A program made the position numbers and the translations under genes. DNA of 21,572 bases. Origin: JBBIOI01 sp037443425. GTDB taxonomy: Bacteria; Desulfobacterota; BSN033; UBA1163. Under the pieces are notes generated by a model. That model saw only the letters and a program-made list of their open reading frames with translations, was not told the DNA's origin and searched no databases. Numbering within the stretch: the first letter of the stretch is position 1; every line of letters begins with the position of its first letter. This document shows positions 12,536-20,836 of the stretch, piece after piece. The stretch spans positions 1 to 21,572 of the forward strand of contig JBBIOI010000057.1 of assembly GCA_037443425.1 (NCBI GenBank). The letters are read 5' to 3'.

Positions 12536-13510
12536 ATGATTAAATCTAAACAGTTTAAAAAGGTCCAACTAAAGGATATTGATATAAAGGATGAAACATT
12601 TTCAACAAACTTTAAGCCCGATCTTAAAATGCTTCGTTCATCTATAAAACAGATTGGATTAATTCAACCTGTTATTTTAAGAGAAAAATTGGATGGACTT
12701 CAAATCGTATCTGGATTTAGAAGGATTGCTATATTAAAGGAATTTGGAATTGAAGAAGTAGATTGTATCATCTTTGAGGAAGAGCGAGAAGAAAAAGACT
12801 TCTTTATTTTAGCCATACACGAAAACATCATGGGAAGGGGTCTTAATACTGTTGAGAAGGCAATCGCAATTGATAAATTAGTCAATATGTTTGGGATCGA
12901 CTCATCCACGATGATTCAAAGATTCTTACCCCTATTTGGTCTTGAAACAAATGAGAAGATCCTAAATACATATCTCTCTCTTGCTCGTATGGAAGAGGAA
13001 GTCAAGGTGTATGTCCTTAATGAAAAAGTATCACACTCAAATATTAGGAGATTTGCAACTTTTAGCTCAGAAGACCGTTTAGAGCTTATCCCATTTTTGT
13101 CGAAATTAAAACTTGGTGAAAACCGTTTAAAAGAGTTCCTTGTCCTTTTATCGGAGATTTCATTGAGAGATAATCTCCCCATAAGGGAGATTATTAAAAG
13201 GCCGGAGATTGAAATTATCATTTCAAACAATGAGCTTACACCTTCTCAAAGGACCGAAAAAATAAAAAAAATCCTTATGAATATAAGATACCCTATTTGG
13301 TTCAAAAAAGAAGAGGAATTTGATAAAAGGATAAAGTGCTTGAATCTACCAGACGGAATCTCTTTTCAACACTCAGACTTTTTTGAAGGAAGGGAGCTCA
13401 AGGTCTCATTACGATTTGGGACATATGAAGAGTATAATTCACTTGTCACTACTTTAGCCGACATTGGAAACCGTGAAGAATTCAGGCAGATTTTAAAGGA
13501 GATGCGATAG
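12536..13510 (+). CDS. ParB-like N-terminal-domain protein
   Basis: A 324-aa protein whose first about 115 residues are a ParB/sulfiredoxin-like domain: LKMLRSSIKQIGLIQPVILR (30-49), SGFRRIAILKEFG (59-71, the G-x-RR-x-x-A/I box that in ParB binds CTP), and HENIMGRGLNTVEKAIAI (95-112). The middle (about 115-230) is helical, as in the ParB HTH region. The C-terminus differs from chromosomal ParB, which would have a dimerisation zipper. No ParA gene is adjacent, so it is not the chromosome partition ParB. ATG 12536 has AGGGAG about 10 bases upstream and lies 14 bases after the glycosyltransferase stop. The next gene starts within 2-8 bases, giving tight coupling to a radical SAM protein. ParB-fold proteins outside partition can bind or cut DNA; the role is open. 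Confidence 0.8.
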   Translation: MIKSKQFKKVQLKDIDIKDETFSTNFKPDLKMLRSSIKQIGLIQPVILREKLDGLQIVSGFRRIAILKEFGIEEVDCIIFEEEREEKDFFILAIHENIMGRGLNTVEKAIAIDKLVNMFGIDSSTMIQRFLPLFGLETNEKILNTYLSLARMEEEVKVYVLNEKVSHSNIRRFATFSSEDRLELIPFLSKLKLGENRLKEFLVLLSEISLRDNLPIREIIKRPEIEIIISNNELTPSQRTEKIKKILMNIRYPIWFKKEEEFDKRIKCLNLPDGISFQHSDFFEGRELKVSLRFGTYEEYNSLVTTLADIGNREEFRQILKEMR

Positions 13511-13511
13511 T

Positions 13512-14624
13512 TTGATTATGCCGCTTATCCATTTTGAAAAGATTTACATCGATAAGAATGCAAAGAAGGATTGGCTGACAGAGAAGGTTATAAAGTCATT
13601 GCCTCAAACACCTGTTGAAGAGGTTAATGATAAAAAAGAATTGATTCAAAGATATAAAATCTTCTCTGATCCCCTAAGTATAGGAAAAAGGCAGATCTTT
13701 ATCACTCATTTTCATGGCAGGCGTCTTAAACCATGTCCTGGAACTTCAAACCATATATGCTGCGGATACTACGTGATTAATGCTATAACTAACTGCCCTA
13801 TGGATTGTTCATACTGCGTTTTACAAGAATATCTCAACAACCCTTTTATTACTCTATATTCAAACATTGATGAACTACTACAAGAGATCGACGGATTTAT
13901 TTCAAGGCAAAAATCCTTCTACCGACTGGGCACAGGAGAACTCTCTGACAGTTTGGCGCTAGAATCGATATTCCCTCTCTCAGAAATTCTTATTCAACAT
14001 TTCGGGAAAAGAGAAGGTGCAATACTGGAACTTAAAACAAAGTCTTCCGAGGTTGAAGGGATTTTAAATCTTAAACACTCAGGTAAAACCGTTGTATCAT
14101 GGTCATTAAATCCTTCGACACTGATCGATCGCGAGGAGATCAGAACAGCCTCACTTGATGAGAGGATTATGGCTGCAAAAAGATGTGAGGGAAAAGGCTA
14201 TCCCTTAGGATTCCATTTTGATCCTGTTATTTATTACGAAGGCTGGGAAAGAGACTACAGGCGATGTATAGATTTGCTATTCAAACAGATTGACCCCCAA
14301 AGAGTTATCTGGATAAGCCTTGGGGGATTCCGTTACCCTCCTCTACTTAAACCTGTTTCAGAGAATCGCTTCCCAAAAACAAGGATATTTTTAGGTGAAC
14401 TGTTTCCGGGAAGAGACGGAAAATTTCGGTACCTAAAGGATATTCGGGTCCAACTATATAGAAAGATAGCAGGATGGTTAAGGGAGATAGATAAAAAACT
14501 CTTTATCTACTTATGTATGGAAAGTAAAGAGGTATGGGAAGAGGTTTTTGGATGGGCACCTGAAAACACCATCCATCTAAATAATCTATTTTTAAAAAGG
14601 ATCGATGAATTTTTAAAACAATAG
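13512..14624 (+). CDS. Radical SAM protein of the spore photoproduct lyase-like family
   Basis: A 370-aa protein with the radical SAM cluster CPMDCSYC (Cys95, Cys99, Cys102, C-x3-C-x2-C) in the context AITNCPMDCSYCVLQEYLNN, characteristic of the SPL (spore photoproduct lyase) family rather than of typical C-x3-C-x2-C enzymes. RLGTGELSDSLALE and FHFDPVIYYEGWERDY are further family-like segments. Extra Cys residues near 75-84 (KPCPGTSNHICC) may be functional. SPL repairs thymine dimers in spores using a 5'-deoxyadenosyl radical; the substrate here is unknown because the context gives no sporulation genes. The start is TTG 13512 (GGAG 9 bases upstream) or ATG 13518. It overlaps nothing but follows the ParB-like gene by 1-7 bases, so it is co-translated. 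A cytosolic DNA-repair-related role is likely. Confidence 0.82.
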   Translation: MIMPLIHFEKIYIDKNAKKDWLTEKVIKSLPQTPVEEVNDKKELIQRYKIFSDPLSIGKRQIFITHFHGRRLKPCPGTSNHICCGYYVINAITNCPMDCSYCVLQEYLNNPFITLYSNIDELLQEIDGFISRQKSFYRLGTGELSDSLALESIFPLSEILIQHFGKREGAILELKTKSSEVEGILNLKHSGKTVVSWSLNPSTLIDREEIRTASLDERIMAAKRCEGKGYPLGFHFDPVIYYEGWERDYRRCIDLLFKQIDPQRVIWISLGGFRYPPLLKPVSENRFPKTRIFLGELFPGRDGKFRYLKDIRVQLYRKIAGWLREIDKKLFIYLCMESKEVWEEVFGWAPENTIHLNNLFLKRIDEFLKQ

Positions 14625-14676
14625 ATTTCTTAGCCTGAAAAGTGATTAATTTAGACTCAAATTGAGTGATTCAATT

Positions 14677-14818
14677 TAGTCATTGCGAGGCGAAGCCGAA
14701 ACAATCTTTAAAATGGTCATTCCGAGCGAAGCGAGGAATCTATTAGATTGCCACAGCCTTCGGGCTCGCAATGGCTTCATTGGATTGCCACATACCTTTT
14801 GGGTGCTCGAAATGACTA
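14677..14818. repeat. Intergenic palindromic repeat (MITE-like)
   Basis: The ends TAGTCATTGCGAG (14677-14689) and CTCGAAATGACTA (14806-14818) are inverted copies with one mismatch. Inside are related units such as GGTCATTCCGAGCGAAGCGA and ATTGCCACAGCCTTCGGGCT plus CGCAATGG, again as inverted copies of the 'GTCATTGCGAG' theme. Such dispersed units are common between genes in anaerobic bacteria. The rest of 14625-14844 has a short palindrome ACTCAA-A-TTGAGT (14655-14667). A minus-strand frame across this region is not a gene. Confidence 0.75.
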
Positions 14819-14844
14819 ATAAATAAGTAAGAGGAGGTATAAAT

Positions 14845-15639
14845 ATGAGATTAAAAGATAAAGTTGCCCTCATAACCGGGTCAACACGAGGAATTGGAAA
14901 AGAGTTCGCAATCGGATTTGCTAAGGAAGGTGCTTCCCTTATCATTAACGGTAGAGATTCTTCAAAGGCAGAAGCTGTTGCTCAAGAGATAAGGGGGCTT
15001 GGTGTCAATTCAATTGCCGTTTGTGCTGATGTATCGAAGCATAAAGATGTTAATGAGATGGTAAACAAAGCAATAGATACCTTCGGCAGAATAGATATAC
15101 TTGTTAATAATGCAGGTATTAATCCCTTTATACTCGAGGCTGAAAGAATATCTGAAGAAGGATGGGATCAAGTCTTGGATATCAATTTGAAAGGGGTATT
15201 TCTCTGTTGTCAGACTGTTGGTAAGAGGATGATTGAGCAAGGAGGAGGAAAGATTATTAACATCTCTTCAGTTGCAGGTATCCTTGGTGAGCAGGGTTTT
15301 TTACCATACTGCGTGAGCAAGGCCGGGGTTATTATGTTGACAAGAATACTTGCTTATGAATGGAGTAAGTATAACATTCGGGTAAATGCTATTGCACCTG
15401 GTGTTGTTGCTGGCGGTATGAATACTGTTATTCTCAAAAAGGATGAAATTGTTTCTGGCTTAACTAAAAAGATTCCTTTGAATAGACTCGGAAGGCCAGA
15501 GGAAGTTGTAAGCCTCGCAATATTTTTGGCTTCCGATGAGGCTTCCTATATTAATGGTGAAACCATAACAATAGATGGAGGAATGATGGGCTATAATCCA
15601 GTCGGATTTATTGATCTAATTAAACGAAGAAATAAATAG
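14845..15639 (+). CDS. Short-chain dehydrogenase/reductase (FabG-like)
   Basis: A 264-aa classical SDR, an NAD(P)-dependent oxidoreductase of hydroxyl/keto groups. Motifs: TGSTRGIG cofactor loop (11-18), CADVS near 60-64, NNAG (88-91), and the active site Ser142 (ISSVAG), Tyr155 and Lys159 (YCVSK), followed by NAIAPG. The residue after the second beta strand (NGRDSS) suggests NADP or a mixed preference but does not settle it. AGGAGGT sits 8 bases before ATG. It is separated from the transporter by 141 bases with its own promoter. Together with the downstream dehydrogenase start and the acyl/amino-acid transporter it points to carbon-chain metabolism; whether it reduces 3-ketoacyl thioesters or an unrelated alcohol cannot be told from sequence. 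Confidence 0.9.
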   Translation: MRLKDKVALITGSTRGIGKEFAIGFAKEGASLIINGRDSSKAEAVAQEIRGLGVNSIAVCADVSKHKDVNEMVNKAIDTFGRIDILVNNAGINPFILEAERISEEGWDQVLDINLKGVFLCCQTVGKRMIEQGGGKIINISSVAGILGEQGFLPYCVSKAGVIMLTRILAYEWSKYNIRVNAIAPGVVAGGMNTVILKKDEIVSGLTKKIPLNRLGRPEEVVSLAIFLASDEASYINGETITIDGGMMGYNPVGFIDLIKRRNK

Positions 15640-15640
15640 A

Positions 15641-15669
15641 TTGACAAATAATGAAGAATTTGGGATTAT
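15641..15669 (+). promoter_or_regulatory. Promoter of the Liv-type transporter operon
   Basis: TTGACA (15641-15646) is a perfect -35 and, with a 17-bp spacer, GATTAT (15664-15669) is a fair -10 (4 of 6). It lies 2 bases after the SDR stop and about 100 bases before the binding-protein start. The leader contains an additional GAAAGGAGGTGATT (about 15702-15715) that may be a remnant or second ribosome binding site. Confidence 0.55.
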
Positions 15670-15780
15670 TTTTTTAAAATAATTTTTAAAGGGAAAAAAG
15701 AGAAAGGAGGTGATTGAAAAAACTGTAAAACGAGCTTTTACGTGTATTATATTTTATATTAATTTCGGGAGGTGATAAAA

Positions 15781-16992
15781 ATGAAGAAAATCATAATATT
15801 ATTGACAATTATTCTTACATCTATTCTTTATTTCAATTCAATAGTATCTGCACAAAAAGCTATAAAAGTGGGAGTTATTGACACATATGTTGGACCACCA
15901 GCAGTCTTTGCAAAAGATGCCCTGAATGGATTTACACTGGCACTGGAGGAGATAAATAAAAAGGGTGTACTTGGCAGAAAGATAGAGTTTACTACACGTG
16001 ATGATAAATGGAAGGTTGATGTAGGATTGAGCATGGCTAAAGAACTTGTTATGAGAGAAAATGTAGATTTAATAGTTGGTACTATAAACAGCTCTGTAAC
16101 ACTGGCAATTTCTGATTATGTAAAGGGGGAAAAGGTACCATTTATTGTATGGATCTCAAAGAGTGAACATATAACAGGTTCAAAGGGGCATCGCTATGTC
16201 TTCTCAACAGGAGAGAATACAGCAATGGCAGGAAAGGCAGCAGCATTTGTCCTGTCAAAAAAGCCTTATAAAAAATACTGGATTGCAGGTGATGATTATG
16301 AGTATGGACATGCCATTGCAGATGCAGTATGGAGATATTTAAAAGCACTAAAACCGGATGTCGTTAAGGTAGGAGAAACCTGGTGGAAGACAGGTGAACC
16401 AGATCTTGTACCTTATTATACATCTATTATTGGGGCAAAACCAGATGCCTTAATCGTTTGTGGTGGTGGAGCCACAATGACAAACTCTCTTAAGACATGT
16501 AAAACAACAGCAATTCACGAAAAGATGGCGGTTTATATGCATACAGCAACAGACCATGCTGTCCTTAAACCACTTGGGCTCGAAGCTCCTGAAGGTATAA
16601 TGGGGACTATGGATTATCATTTCTATTATCCTGACACACCTGCAAACAAGGCCTTTGTGAAGGCATTTCAAGACAAATATGGTGCTCCACCAGGGTTTCC
16701 AGCATTTCATGCATATATAACAGCCCATTTTATTGCAGAGGCCTACAGAAAGGCAGGCTCTGTAGATAAAGAGAAATTTATCGATGCAATCGAAGGACTT
16801 GTAATAGATTCACCTGTTGGAAAAATAGAGATGAGAAAATGTGATCATCAGGCTGTTCTGCCAATGTTTTTTGGTGTAACGAAAAAGGTTCCTCAATATA
16901 ACTTTCTTATCTCGGGTGACATAACAACAATTTCAGGTAAAGATGTTATGCCAAGTTGCGAAGAGATTATGAAGGCAAGGGAGAAAAAGTAA
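15781..16992 (+). CDS. Branched-chain amino-acid-type ABC transporter substrate-binding protein
   Basis: A 403-aa periplasmic binding protein (LivJ/LivK-like, Peripla_BP_6). Residues 1-24 are a signal peptide (MKKIIILLTIILTSILYFNS ... SA then QKAIKVG). The mature start KVGVIDTYVGPPAVFAKDAL, then NGFTLALEEINKKGVLGRKI, is the family signature. IVGTINSSVTLAISDYV is the ligand-pocket region. GGSF. GREEN GGGGGAT-like turns (CGGGATMTNS) and a late AFVKAFQDKYGAPPGFPAFH helix complete the fold. The ligand may be an amino acid, an amide or an aromatic/fatty acid, as in many anaerobes. The ATG at 15781 is chosen over 15772 because GGGAGGTG lies 6 bases upstream. First gene of the transporter operon. 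Confidence 0.9.
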   Translation: MKKIIILLTIILTSILYFNSIVSAQKAIKVGVIDTYVGPPAVFAKDALNGFTLALEEINKKGVLGRKIEFTTRDDKWKVDVGLSMAKELVMRENVDLIVGTINSSVTLAISDYVKGEKVPFIVWISKSEHITGSKGHRYVFSTGENTAMAGKAAAFVLSKKPYKKYWIAGDDYEYGHAIADAVWRYLKALKPDVVKVGETWWKTGEPDLVPYYTSIIGAKPDALIVCGGGATMTNSLKTCKTTAIHEKMAVYMHTATDHAVLKPLGLEAPEGIMGTMDYHFYYPDTPANKAFVKAFQDKYGAPPGFPAFHAYITAHFIAEAYRKAGSVDKEKFIDAIEGLVIDSPVGKIEMRKCDHQAVLPMFFGVTKKVPQYNFLISGDITTISGKDVMPSCEEIMKAREKK

Positions 16993-17000
16993 AAATTAAA

Positions 17001-17032
17001 CATTTAAGGGGCTTAAAAGAGCCCCTTAAATG
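17001..17032. terminator. Intercistronic stem-loop after the binding-protein gene
   Basis: CATTTAAGGGGCT (17001-17013) and AGCCCCTTAAATG (17020-17032) form a perfect 13-bp stem with a 6-base loop, 9 bases after the stop codon. An A-rich rather than T-rich tail follows, so it is not a clear terminator. Placed between a binding-protein gene and its permease, it may stabilise the upstream message or limit read-through, raising binding protein over permease. Confidence 0.7.
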
Positions 17033-17045
17033 AAAAATATCTGAT

Positions 17046-17924
17046 ATGGATTTTTTAAATTCATTTATAAGTCAGTTTTTAGTTGGGTTAAGTAGATCGA
17101 TGATATTGTTTGTCGTCTGTGCTGGCTTAAGCCTTGTACTCGGAGTGCTTCGAGTGCCAAATATAGCCCATGGCTCTCTTTATATGATTGGTGCCTTTAC
17201 AACCTTTACAATCTCAAAGACAATATCAGGTTCTGAGGGCTTTTGGTTAGCCTTGATCCTGGCTCCATTATTTGTAGCATTAATAAGTTTGATCACCGAG
17301 AGGAGTTTATTCTCACATCTTTATCAGAGGGAACATCTCATGCTCCTGCTTTTTACCTTCGCAGTCTCATTAATCCTTGGAGATCTTGTAAAGATTGTAT
17401 GGGGCGCAGAATATCGATCGGTTTCACCCCCTGATTTACTTAAAGGCTCAATATCGGTTTTTGACATTTCGATCCCAAGATATAATCTCTTTCTCCTCAT
17501 TATAGGACCAGCAATAGCCATTCTACTCTGGCTCTTTACGAACAAGACAAAGATAGGAAAGATTTCTCGCGCAGCAGCCGTGGATAGAGAGATGGTCAGT
17601 GTCCTGGGTATTAATGTAAGCTGGGTTTTTGCAATTGCATTTGTATTAGGATGTTATCTTGCAGGGTTAGGTGGTGCATTAATAGCACCAACAGTGAGCA
17701 TTATTATTGGAATGGATCATTCTTTAATCATTGAAGCATTTCTGATAGTCACTATTGGTGGATTGGGGAATATGTGGGGAGCATTAATAGGTTCTCTAAT
17801 ATTTGGAATAAGTCAATCTCTGGGTGTATTGATTTTACCTCAATTCGCAATCGTATTCCCTTACTTAGCTGTTGTGATTATTCTATTGTTGAAACCAAAG
17901 GGATTACTAAAATCGGTCTGGTAA
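17046..17924 (+). CDS. livH: LivH-type ABC transporter permease
   Basis: A 292-aa inner-membrane permease with about eight hydrophobic segments. The N-terminal LSLVLGVLRVPNIAHGSLYM is the LivH signature. A conserved EAFLIVTIGGLGNMWGALIG (about 228-247) is the EAA-like loop that contacts the ATPase. RAAAVDREMVSVLGINVSWV is a typical cytoplasmic loop. ATG 17046 has no good Shine-Dalgarno, and the stem-loop upstream may affect its expression. It follows the binding protein by 53 bases and precedes LivM by 28 bases. Pair with LivM to form the translocation pore. Confidence 0.92.
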   Translation: MDFLNSFISQFLVGLSRSMILFVVCAGLSLVLGVLRVPNIAHGSLYMIGAFTTFTISKTISGSEGFWLALILAPLFVALISLITERSLFSHLYQREHLMLLLFTFAVSLILGDLVKIVWGAEYRSVSPPDLLKGSISVFDISIPRYNLFLLIIGPAIAILLWLFTNKTKIGKISRAAAVDREMVSVLGINVSWVFAIAFVLGCYLAGLGGALIAPTVSIIIGMDHSLIIEAFLIVTIGGLGNMWGALIGSLIFGISQSLGVLILPQFAIVFPYLAVVIILLLKPKGLLKSVW

Positions 17925-17952
17925 CGAATTTAGAGAAAAATAAGGAGAAATA

Positions 17953-18894
17953 TTGGATAAAGAGATTATTTATTCAAAGTGGTATAAACCTTTAATCATC
18001 CTTATTATCCTCCTTTTTATATTCCCCTTTTTTCTCCCAAGATTCTATGTTTATATACTTGCCTTAATATATGTTACTTCATTGCTTGCAATGAGTCTAA
18101 ATATCGTTGTTGGTTATGGTGGGATGTTTCAGTTTCATCACGGAGTATTTTATGGAGTCTCTGCATATACAGTAGCTCTTATCATTAAAAAAAGTCCATT
18201 ACCAATGTGGGTAGCTTTCATTTCAGGTCCCATCATGGCTGCTATAACAGGTTTAATAATTGGATTCTTCTGTGTAAGACTCAGCAGACTATACTTTGGA
18301 ATGCTTCAGATATCTCTCGGTTCCTTAATCTGGGTTATTGCTTTTCGCTGGTACAGCTTTACTGGGGGTGATGATGGTATACCTGGAATACCTATGCCTG
18401 AGATATTTTCGTCTTTGAATAACTCTTACTATTCTATCTTGGCAGTTTTTATCTTATGTCTATTTTTAATTTATAAGATTATCAATTCACCATTTGGAAA
18501 GACGCTTCAGGCCATACGTGATAACCCACAACGTTGCGAGGCAATTGGTATCAATGTGAGACTCTACCAACTTATTGCAATCGTAATAGCTACTTTTTTT
18601 GCCGGTATTGCTGGTTTACTTTTTGTTGTATTAGAAAGGTCTGTATTCACAGAACTACTGTTCTGGGTCCTCTCGCTTGAGGTTTTCATTATGTGTCTTT
18701 TGGGCGGTTGGTTTACTTTCGGAGGTCCTATTTTGGGTGCAACAATGATTGTGATTCTGAGAACAATCTTAAGCATATTTACAGAATACTGGACTTTGAT
18801 ATTAGGAATCATATTAATCCTTCTTATCTTCTTTTTACCGGAAGGGATAATGGGTTATTTTCAGAGCTTAATGAGAAAAAAAGAACTATACTAA
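17953..18894 (+). CDS. livM: LivM-type ABC transporter permease
   Basis: A 313-aa multi-spanning inner-membrane protein, partner of LivH. The N-terminal part has a hydrophobic segment (KPLIILIILLFIFPFFLPRF), then LLAMSLNIVVGYGGMFQFHH with GVFYGVSAYTVAL, the LivM signature. The cytoplasmic loop IINSPFGKTLQAIRDNPQRC followed by EAIGINVR is the EAA-type coupling segment. The TTG start at 17953 is supported by AAGGAG six to eleven bases upstream. 11 bases separate its stop from LivG. It completes the pore with LivH; substrate not determinable. Confidence 0.92.
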   Translation: MDKEIIYSKWYKPLIILIILLFIFPFFLPRFYVYILALIYVTSLLAMSLNIVVGYGGMFQFHHGVFYGVSAYTVALIIKKSPLPMWVAFISGPIMAAITGLIIGFFCVRLSRLYFGMLQISLGSLIWVIAFRWYSFTGGDDGIPGIPMPEIFSSLNNSYYSILAVFILCLFLIYKIINSPFGKTLQAIRDNPQRCEAIGINVRLYQLIAIVIATFFAGIAGLLFVVLERSVFTELLFWVLSLEVFIMCLLGGWFTFGGPILGATMIVILRTILSIFTEYWTLILGIILILLIFFLPEGIMGYFQSLMRKKELY

Positions 18895-18905
18895 AGGTAA
18901 AATAA

Positions 18906-19640
18906 ATGTTGCTGGTTGAGTCTGTTGAAAAATCATTCGATAATTTTATGGCTGTATGTGGAGCAAACTTGAGGGTTGATAAAGGGGAGATTGTTGCTGT
19001 TATAGGGCCAAATGGTGCGGGTAAAACAACACTTTTTAACCTTATAACCGGGATACTGAGGCGTGACAGAGGAAGAATCATTTATAAGGGCGAAGATATA
19101 AGTGAATTGCCTCCTTATGAGATATGTAAAAAAGGGATCTCAAGATCCTTTCAAATAGTAAATATCTTTCAAAGATTAACTGTTTTTGAGAATGTTCAAG
19201 TAGCTATCTTATCTCATCATGGAAGGAGTTTAAATCTATTTCATCCGGCAAGAAATATGTTCATTAAAGAAACAACCGAGATTCTTGAAAGCGTTGGTCT
19301 TCTTGAAAAAGCTTACAGGATTTCAGGTCTATTATCTCATGGTGATCAGAAGATCCTTGAGATTGCGATTGCGCTCGGAAATGAACCCGAACTTTTAATC
19401 CTGGATGAACCTACAGCAGGGATGTCACCCGAGGAAACAAATAGAACTCTCGAGCTTATCAAACATTTAGCTGAAACTCGAGGGTTGACAATACTTTTTT
19501 GTGAGCATGATATGGAGGTTGTTTTTTCAATTGCAAGTAGTATCATGGTGATGCATCAAGGGATTACTCTGATACAGGATAAGCCAGAGGTTGTAAGAGA
19601 AAATCCTAAAGTAAAAGAAGCATATTTAGGAGTAGATTGA
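18906..19640 (+). CDS. livG: LivG-type ABC transporter ATP-binding protein
   Basis: A 244-aa cytoplasmic ATPase. Walker A GPNGAGKTT (34-42), signature loop LLSHGDQKILEIAIAL (LivG proteins have S-H/Y-G-x-Q in place of LSGGQ), Walker B LLILDEPTAGM, and the switch His in LFCEHDMEVV. The C-terminal PKVKEAYLGVD is the standard end of LivG proteins. Short spacing to LivM (11 bases) with a weak AAGGTAAA Shine-Dalgarno. Its TGA overlaps the next ATG (TGATG at 19638-19642), so the two ATPases are co-translated. Confidence 0.95.
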   Translation: MLLVESVEKSFDNFMAVCGANLRVDKGEIVAVIGPNGAGKTTLFNLITGILRRDRGRIIYKGEDISELPPYEICKKGISRSFQIVNIFQRLTVFENVQVAILSHHGRSLNLFHPARNMFIKETTEILESVGLLEKAYRISGLLSHGDQKILEIAIALGNEPELLILDEPTAGMSPEETNRTLELIKHLAETRGLTILFCEHDMEVVFSIASSIMVMHQGITLIQDKPEVVRENPKVKEAYLGVD

Positions 19641-20338
19641 TGCTTGAGGTGGAGGAAATTCATAGCTACTATGGTCTCAGTCATATACTCTTTGGTGTTT
19701 CTCTGAAGGTTAATAAAGGGGAAGTGGTCTGTCTTCTTGGAAGAAATGGCGCAGGCAAATCAACAACAATGAAAAGTATAATAGGTCTTATAAAACCCAG
19801 GGAGGGTAAAATAATTTTTAAAGGCGAGGATATAACCGGAAAAGAACCTTATCTAATAAGTAGAAAAGGAATTGGTTATATTCCTGATGATAGAAGGATA
19901 TTCGCTGACCTCACAGTTGGCGAAAACTTAGAGATAGCAATGAGAAGGCAAGGACACGAAGGTATGTGGAATAAGGAGAGGGTTTATGAGGTATTTCCTA
20001 AGTTAAAAGAAATAGAATCTCGCAAAGGAGGTTACCTGAGCGGAGGCGAGCAGAAGATGCTAGCCATTGCAAGGGCTTTGATGGGGAATCCAGAATTCTT
20101 ACTCCTTGATGAACCATTCGAAGGGTTAGCTCCTCTGCTTGTTCATTCGCTTGAAGAGAAATTAAGGGAATTAAGGAACCTCGGTTTAACCCTTCTAATA
20201 GCTGAGCAGAATGTAAGGTCAACCCTAAGACTCAGTGATCGGGGCTATATCATTGATGATGGACATATTCGTTATCATGGAAGCATAGATGATTTGAGAG
20301 AAAACGAAGAGATTCGAAAGAGATATCTATTGGTATGA
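19640..20338 (+). CDS. livF: LivF-type ABC transporter ATP-binding protein
   Basis: A 232-aa cytoplasmic ATPase, partner of LivG. Walker A GRNGAGKST (34-42), signature LSGGEQKMLAIARAL, Walker B FLLLDEPFEGLAP, switch region LLIAEQNVRSTL. The family segment RKGIGYIPDDRRIFADLTVG (about 75-94) is diagnostic of LivF. The ATG at 19640 overlaps the LivG stop; a TTG one codon earlier is an alternative. Last gene of the transporter operon. Its 3' end overlaps the convergent acetyltransferase gene by 12 bases. Confidence 0.95.
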   Translation: MLEVEEIHSYYGLSHILFGVSLKVNKGEVVCLLGRNGAGKSTTMKSIIGLIKPREGKIIFKGEDITGKEPYLISRKGIGYIPDDRRIFADLTVGENLEIAMRRQGHEGMWNKERVYEVFPKLKEIESRKGGYLSGGEQKMLAIARALMGNPEFLLLDEPFEGLAPLLVHSLEEKLRELRNLGLTLLIAEQNVRSTLRLSDRGYIIDDGHIRYHGSIDDLRENEEIRKRYLLV

Positions 20339-20836
20339 CCTTTTTAATTCAAACCATTTTTCATCGGCTAAAACAACAGAGGTTTCTATCTGACGTTGAG
20401 GTATAGACCAGTATTTATTTAATAGTCGGTCTTTTTCTTCTTTCTCAACCATCCTGAATCCATGTTTCTTGTAGAAATTAATTGCCCATATTGCATCTCT
20501 CCATGTACCAATTAAGATAGGTCTATCTGTTTGATTACGTAAGAAGTTGAGTAATTTACTCCCTATCCCCTTTCTCCTTTCTTCTGAAAGCACATATGCA
20601 TGCCTTATAAGAGTTACATCTTTTATATTTTGAATACCCATAACACCAACGATTCTATTATTTTCCTCATATGCCCAAAAGTTAACGCCACTTTCAATTT
20701 CATGTTGAAGTTCTTTTTCAGACATATATGGTTCTTTCCACAGGTCTGAAGGGATTACCCCTTTATAAACCCTTGAGGACTCATTTATTATTTCGTAAAT
20801 CTTTTTAAAATCGCTCTCACTACACTTTCTTATCAT
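20327..20836 (-). CDS. GNAT-family N-acetyltransferase
   Basis: A 169-aa cytosolic acetyltransferase using acetyl-CoA. GNAT motifs: VTLIRHAYVLSEERRKGIGS (about 74-93), where RRKGIG is the pyrophosphate-binding loop, then AINFYKKHGFRMVEKEE near residues 118-134. The N-terminal RKCSESDFKKIYEIINESSR is the usual opening strand-helix. The acceptor substrate cannot be read. The ATG overlaps the stop of the upstream carbonic-anhydrase-like gene (ATGA, 20833-20836), so they form one minus-strand operon. Convergent with livF, overlapping it by 12 bases. Confidence 0.88.
   Translation of the reverse strand: MIRKCSESDFKKIYEIINESSRVYKGVIPSDLWKEPYMSEKELQHEIESGVNFWAYEENNRIVGVMGIQNIKDVTLIRHAYVLSEERRKGIGSKLLNFLRNQTDRPILIGTWRDAIWAINFYKKHGFRMVEKEEKDRLLNKYWSIPQRQIETSVVLADEKWFELKRSYQ

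Noticed and set aside
14676..14945. Minus-strand 89-codon frame
   Set aside because: It runs through the palindromic repeat and into the opposite strand of the SDR gene; a shadow frame.
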